Assembly (NCBI RefSeq): GCF_936916975.1
Contig: NZ_CAKZGO010000042.1
Coordinates: 62,001-126,000 of the forward strand
Reading direction: 5' to 3'
Origin: an uncultured Dongia sp.
GTDB taxonomy: Bacteria; Pseudomonadota; Alphaproteobacteria; Dongiales; Dongiaceae
DNA: 64,000 nt
The notes below the pieces were generated by a model. It had not been told where the DNA came from. It made no database searches and saw nothing but the letters and a program-made list of their open reading frames with translations. Position numbers and translations under genes: made by a program. Shown piece by piece: positions 61,584 to 64,000 of the stretch (within the stretch, counting starts at the first letter, position 1; every line of letters starts with the position of its first letter).

Positions 61584-63809
61584 TCAGACGCGGGCGCGAA
61601 GTAACCTGAGGGCATTGATGGTAACAATTACCGTTGCGCCCGTATCGGCCAGGATTGCCATCCACAACGGGGTGACGCCTGCCAGGCTGGTGACCAGGAA
61701 CACGGCCTTGAGCCCCAGGGAGATGGTTACGTTCTGACGAACATTGGCGAGTGTAAGACGCGACAGGCGGACCATCTCCACAACGCCGGAAACGCGATCC
61801 TTGAGCAAGGCAGCATCCGCGGTTTCCAATGCCACGCCAGTCCCACCACCCATGGCGATACCCACGGAGGCGGCGGCCAAGGCGGGTGCGTCGTTGATGC
61901 CATCGCCGACCATCGCGACCGGAGCCTGCTTCTTTAGGCGCCCGATCTCATCGAGCTTCGCTTGTGGCATCAGCTCGGCCCGAACGCCAAGCCCGAGACT
62001 GTCGGCAATGGCCTTACCTGTCCGGGAGTTGTCACCCGTCAACATGACCGCCTCGATACCAAGAGCCTTGAGACTCGCAATGGCGGCCTTAGCGTCCACC
62101 CGAGGCTCGTCCCGCACGGCAATCATGCCAATGGCGACATTCTTATGCGTCACAATGACCACGGTCTTGCCTGCTTCCTCCAGCACGGCTGCCTTGGACA
62201 TATCTGATACCGCCAGCACCCTGATTTCCGACGCATAGCGTGGTGACCCAACGACTGCCTCGTCACTGTCCACAACAGCCACAGCGCCTTTACCAGCGAT
62301 GGCGGAGCCCCCGGAGCTGGCGGGAATGGCGACACCGTCCTTGGCTGCCCGGTCCAGGATGGCCTTGCCAATTGGATGACTGGAGCCGCGCTCGACGGCA
62401 GCGGCGATGGCCAGAACCCGCACCTGCGTCTCGGAGATGGAAATGATGTCGGTCACAACCGGATGCCCAGCCGTTAACGTCCCCGTCTTGTCAAAAGCTA
62501 TGGTCTTAATCTTGCCGAGGGCCTCTAGTGCGGCACCCCCCTTGATCAGCAGACCGCGTCTGGCACCCACGGCCAGGCCGGAGGCGATAGCGGCTGGGGT
62601 CGAAAGTACGAGCGCGCAAGGACAGGCGATGAGCAGCAGCGACAGGCCGCGGTAAATCCAGGTCTGCCAATCCGCGCCGAAGGCTAGCGGTGGAACCACA
62701 ATGACCAAGGCACAAATCACCATGGCGGCAGGTGTGTATATCCTGCTGAAGTCGTCGATGAAGCGCGCCATCGGGGCCTTGCTGCCCTGGGCTTCCTCAA
62801 CCATATGAATGATGCGAGCGATAGTATTGTCAGATGCCATTTTCGTGACGCGTACCGTGAGCGCGCTCGATGCATTGACGGTTCCGGCAAATACGTCGGC
62901 GCCTACCGTCTTGGCGACCGGAATGGATTCCCCGGTGACCGCAGCCTCATTTAGCTCAGAAGAACCCTCGGTGATTTGACCATCCGCAGCTACATGGTCA
63001 CCCGGCCGGACAAGGATGATGTCGCCGGGGACTAGCTTCCCAGCCGAGATTTCTGTCTGGCTGCCGTTTTTGAGCAACAGGGCAGTTTTGGGCATCAGGG
63101 ACGCCAATGACTGGATGCCAGCGCGCGCCTTGGTCGCGGCTACGCTTTCAAGAAGTTCGCCGATAGAAAACAGCAGAACGACGACGGCTGCTTCCGTGGA
63201 CTCGCCGATGGCGATCGCTCCAATGGCCGCGACAGACATCAACGTTTCGATGCTGAAGGGAACCCCCGCAATGGCCAACTTGAACGCCTGCACCGCAAAC
63301 GGTACGAGGCCAATCGCGGCAGCAATGCCGAATACCCATTCGGCTCGTTCGGGAAGTATCAGTGAGCCCACATAGGCGATGGCCAGAAGTGCGACCTCGG
63401 CAAGGACGATCCGACCCTTCTTGCTTTGCCACCAACGGGTCGGGCCATTCGTGTTCATCTTATCACGAGAATGAGCATGGCCATCTGAATGATCGTGGTC
63501 GTGATCAAGACCGCCCGCGGCGGTGGCGCCGGGCGCTTGCGCTGGTTCGGACGCCCCTGATGCACCAACCAAGGCACTAGGGAAGCCGAGGCCAGAGAGT
63601 TTGGCGTTGATGGTCGGCACCTGCAGAGTCGGAGCATCTGCCTTCAGCGTTAGTGTGGAGGCCGAGTAGTTGACCTTGATCTCCGAAAGGCCGGGCACCC
63701 GTCCGAGAACGGTTTCGATCTTCCCCGCACAACTGGGGCAGTCCATACCTTCGACCCGAAAACGAAGGGCCTCCCCCTCAGTCAGTGTGGCTTCCTGTGC
63801 CTGTGCCAT
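61584..63809 (-). CDS. zntA: Zinc/cadmium/lead P1B-type ATPase (ZntA/CadA)
   Basis: A 741-residue heavy-metal exporter. The N-terminal metal-binding domain has GMDCPSCAGK (Cys24, Cys27), followed by a His/Asp-rich linker (DHDHDHSDGHAHSRD). Then come CPCALVLSTPAAI in the ion channel, DKTGTLTAGHP, the SSHPIGKAI motif and TGDNSRTGKAI. CPC with the His-rich linker fits zinc, cadmium or lead efflux rather than copper. It is divergent from a MerR regulator, with a dyad operator between them, so it should be metal-induced. Confidence 0.93.
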   Translation of the reverse strand: MAQAQEATLTEGEALRFRVEGMDCPSCAGKIETVLGRVPGLSEIKVNYSASTLTLKADAPTLQVPTINAKLSGLGFPSALVGASGASEPAQAPGATAAGGLDHDHDHSDGHAHSRDKMNTNGPTRWWQSKKGRIVLAEVALLAIAYVGSLILPERAEWVFGIAAAIGLVPFAVQAFKLAIAGVPFSIETLMSVAAIGAIAIGESTEAAVVVLLFSIGELLESVAATKARAGIQSLASLMPKTALLLKNGSQTEISAGKLVPGDIILVRPGDHVAADGQITEGSSELNEAAVTGESIPVAKTVGADVFAGTVNASSALTVRVTKMASDNTIARIIHMVEEAQGSKAPMARFIDDFSRIYTPAAMVICALVIVVPPLAFGADWQTWIYRGLSLLLIACPCALVLSTPAAIASGLAVGARRGLLIKGGAALEALGKIKTIAFDKTGTLTAGHPVVTDIISISETQVRVLAIAAAVERGSSHPIGKAILDRAAKDGVAIPASSGGSAIAGKGAVAVVDSDEAVVGSPRYASEIRVLAVSDMSKAAVLEEAGKTVVIVTHKNVAIGMIAVRDEPRVDAKAAIASLKALGIEAVMLTGDNSRTGKAIADSLGLGVRAELMPQAKLDEIGRLKKQAPVAMVGDGINDAPALAAASVGIAMGGGTGVALETADAALLKDRVSGVVEMVRLSRLTLANVRQNVTISLGLKAVFLVTSLAGVTPLWMAILADTGATVIVTINALRLLRARV

Positions 63810-63855
63810 TGTGTCCCATCCATTGCGAAAGCCTGCGCTTTGGCTGAAGATGGGG

Positions 63856-63872
63856 CCTACAGTCGCTATAGG
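63856..63872 (-). promoter_or_regulatory. MerR-type operator of the metal-ATPase promoter
   Basis: The dyad CCTACAGTCGCTATAGG (one mismatch between arms) lies at 63856-63872. On the minus strand TTGAAC (63877-63872) can be the -35. MerR/ZntR operators sit in an unusually long 19-20-bp spacer; here the -10 would be near 63847-63852, where the match is weak. It precedes the ATPase gene by about 47 bases. Confidence 0.65.
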
Positions 63873-63890
63873 TTCAAGAGGTGAAGTACG

Positions 63891-64000
63891 ATGGCGATGA
63901 ACAAAATTGGGCTTTCGATCGGAGATTTGGCTCGGAAGACAGGGTCAAACGCCCAAACGATACGTTATTACGAAACAATTGGGTTAATGCCCGAGCCGGA
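63891..64000 (+). CDS. MerR-family metal-responsive regulator (partial)
   Basis: Only the first 36 codons are in the window. IGLSIGDLARKTGSNAQTIR followed by YYETIGLMPEP, seen in pieces, is the N-terminal MerR winged helix of the ZntR/CadR/PbrR group. The metal-binding C-terminus is outside. ATG 63891 or 63897 could be used. It is divergent from the ATPase gene it most likely controls. Confidence 0.85.
   Translation, partial: MAMNKIGLSIGDLARKTGSNAQTIRYYETIGLMPEP

Overview
The window looks like a high-GC alphaproteobacterial chromosome, possibly Rhodospirillales-like, carrying an accessory island. The evidence for the clade is a FixL/FixJ/FixK cascade next to a complete ccoNOQP-GHIS (fixNOQP-GHIS) locus, FNR/FixK boxes of the form TTGAT-N4-ATCAA, and frequent non-ATG starts. 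No rRNA, tRNA or CRISPR array was recognised.

Region 1 (1-20.7 kb) is a microaerobic/hypoxia locus. It starts with the 5' part of a P2-type cation ATPase on the minus strand. The haem-PAS oxygen sensor kinase FixL and its regulator FixJ follow. Next come a fused acyl-CoA synthetase/GNAT protein, a FixK-type Crp/Fnr regulator, a beta-CASP metallo-hydrolase and a TauE/SafE-type membrane protein. Downstream lie a DUF2189 membrane protein and a small membrane protein, then the cbb3 oxidase structural genes, the assembly genes, and a tandem universal stress protein. Three FNR/FixK-type sites stand where the circuit predicts: before fixK, between the divergent SafE and cco transcription units, and before the stress-protein unit. 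Two of the three have a good -10 hexamer at class-II spacing.

Region 2 (20.7-37.5 kb) is ordinary metabolism and transport. It holds a VOC protein, a soluble chemoreceptor, and a HAD dehalogenase/FAD oxidase/GMC oxidoreductase operon with a divergent LysR regulator. It also holds a FecBCD-type ABC importer preceded by a cobalamin riboswitch and by a separate perfect 26-bp palindrome. Further genes encode a GNAT enzyme, a YhiN/BaiN-like flavoprotein, a DUF482 protein and RidA. A kinase/PLP phospho-lyase pair (hydroxylysine or ethanolamine type) and a SIS-domain isomerase follow. This region ends at a strong hairpin terminator at 37.49 kb.

Region 3 (37.5 to about 61.4 kb) is an accessory island. 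Its left side is a tightly overlapping tnsA-tnsB-tnsC-tniQ operon of a Tn7-like transposon, transcribed outward toward the chromosomal genes. To the right are a PIN-domain toxin-antitoxin pair, an AAA+ ATPase with two paralogous small proteins, a UvrD-like helicase with a small partner, and a HEPN-like protein. Beyond these lie a lipoprotein and a polytopic membrane protein, a PD-(D/E)xK-like putative nuclease, and a TIGR02391-type HEPN protein with an XRE regulator. A three-gene envelope operon ending in a secreted DNA/RNA non-specific endonuclease follows, then a DUF4917 (SIR2-like) protein. This has the composition of a defence or conflict island. The least familiar units are the endonuclease operon (57.1-59.9 kb) and the AAA+/twin small protein unit (45.5-47.9 kb).

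Region 4 (61.6-64.0 kb) is a ZntA/CadA-type heavy-metal ATPase with a divergent MerR regulator, cut by the window edge. It may be island cargo or chromosomal. The transposon ends and exact island borders could not be fixed from sequence alone.
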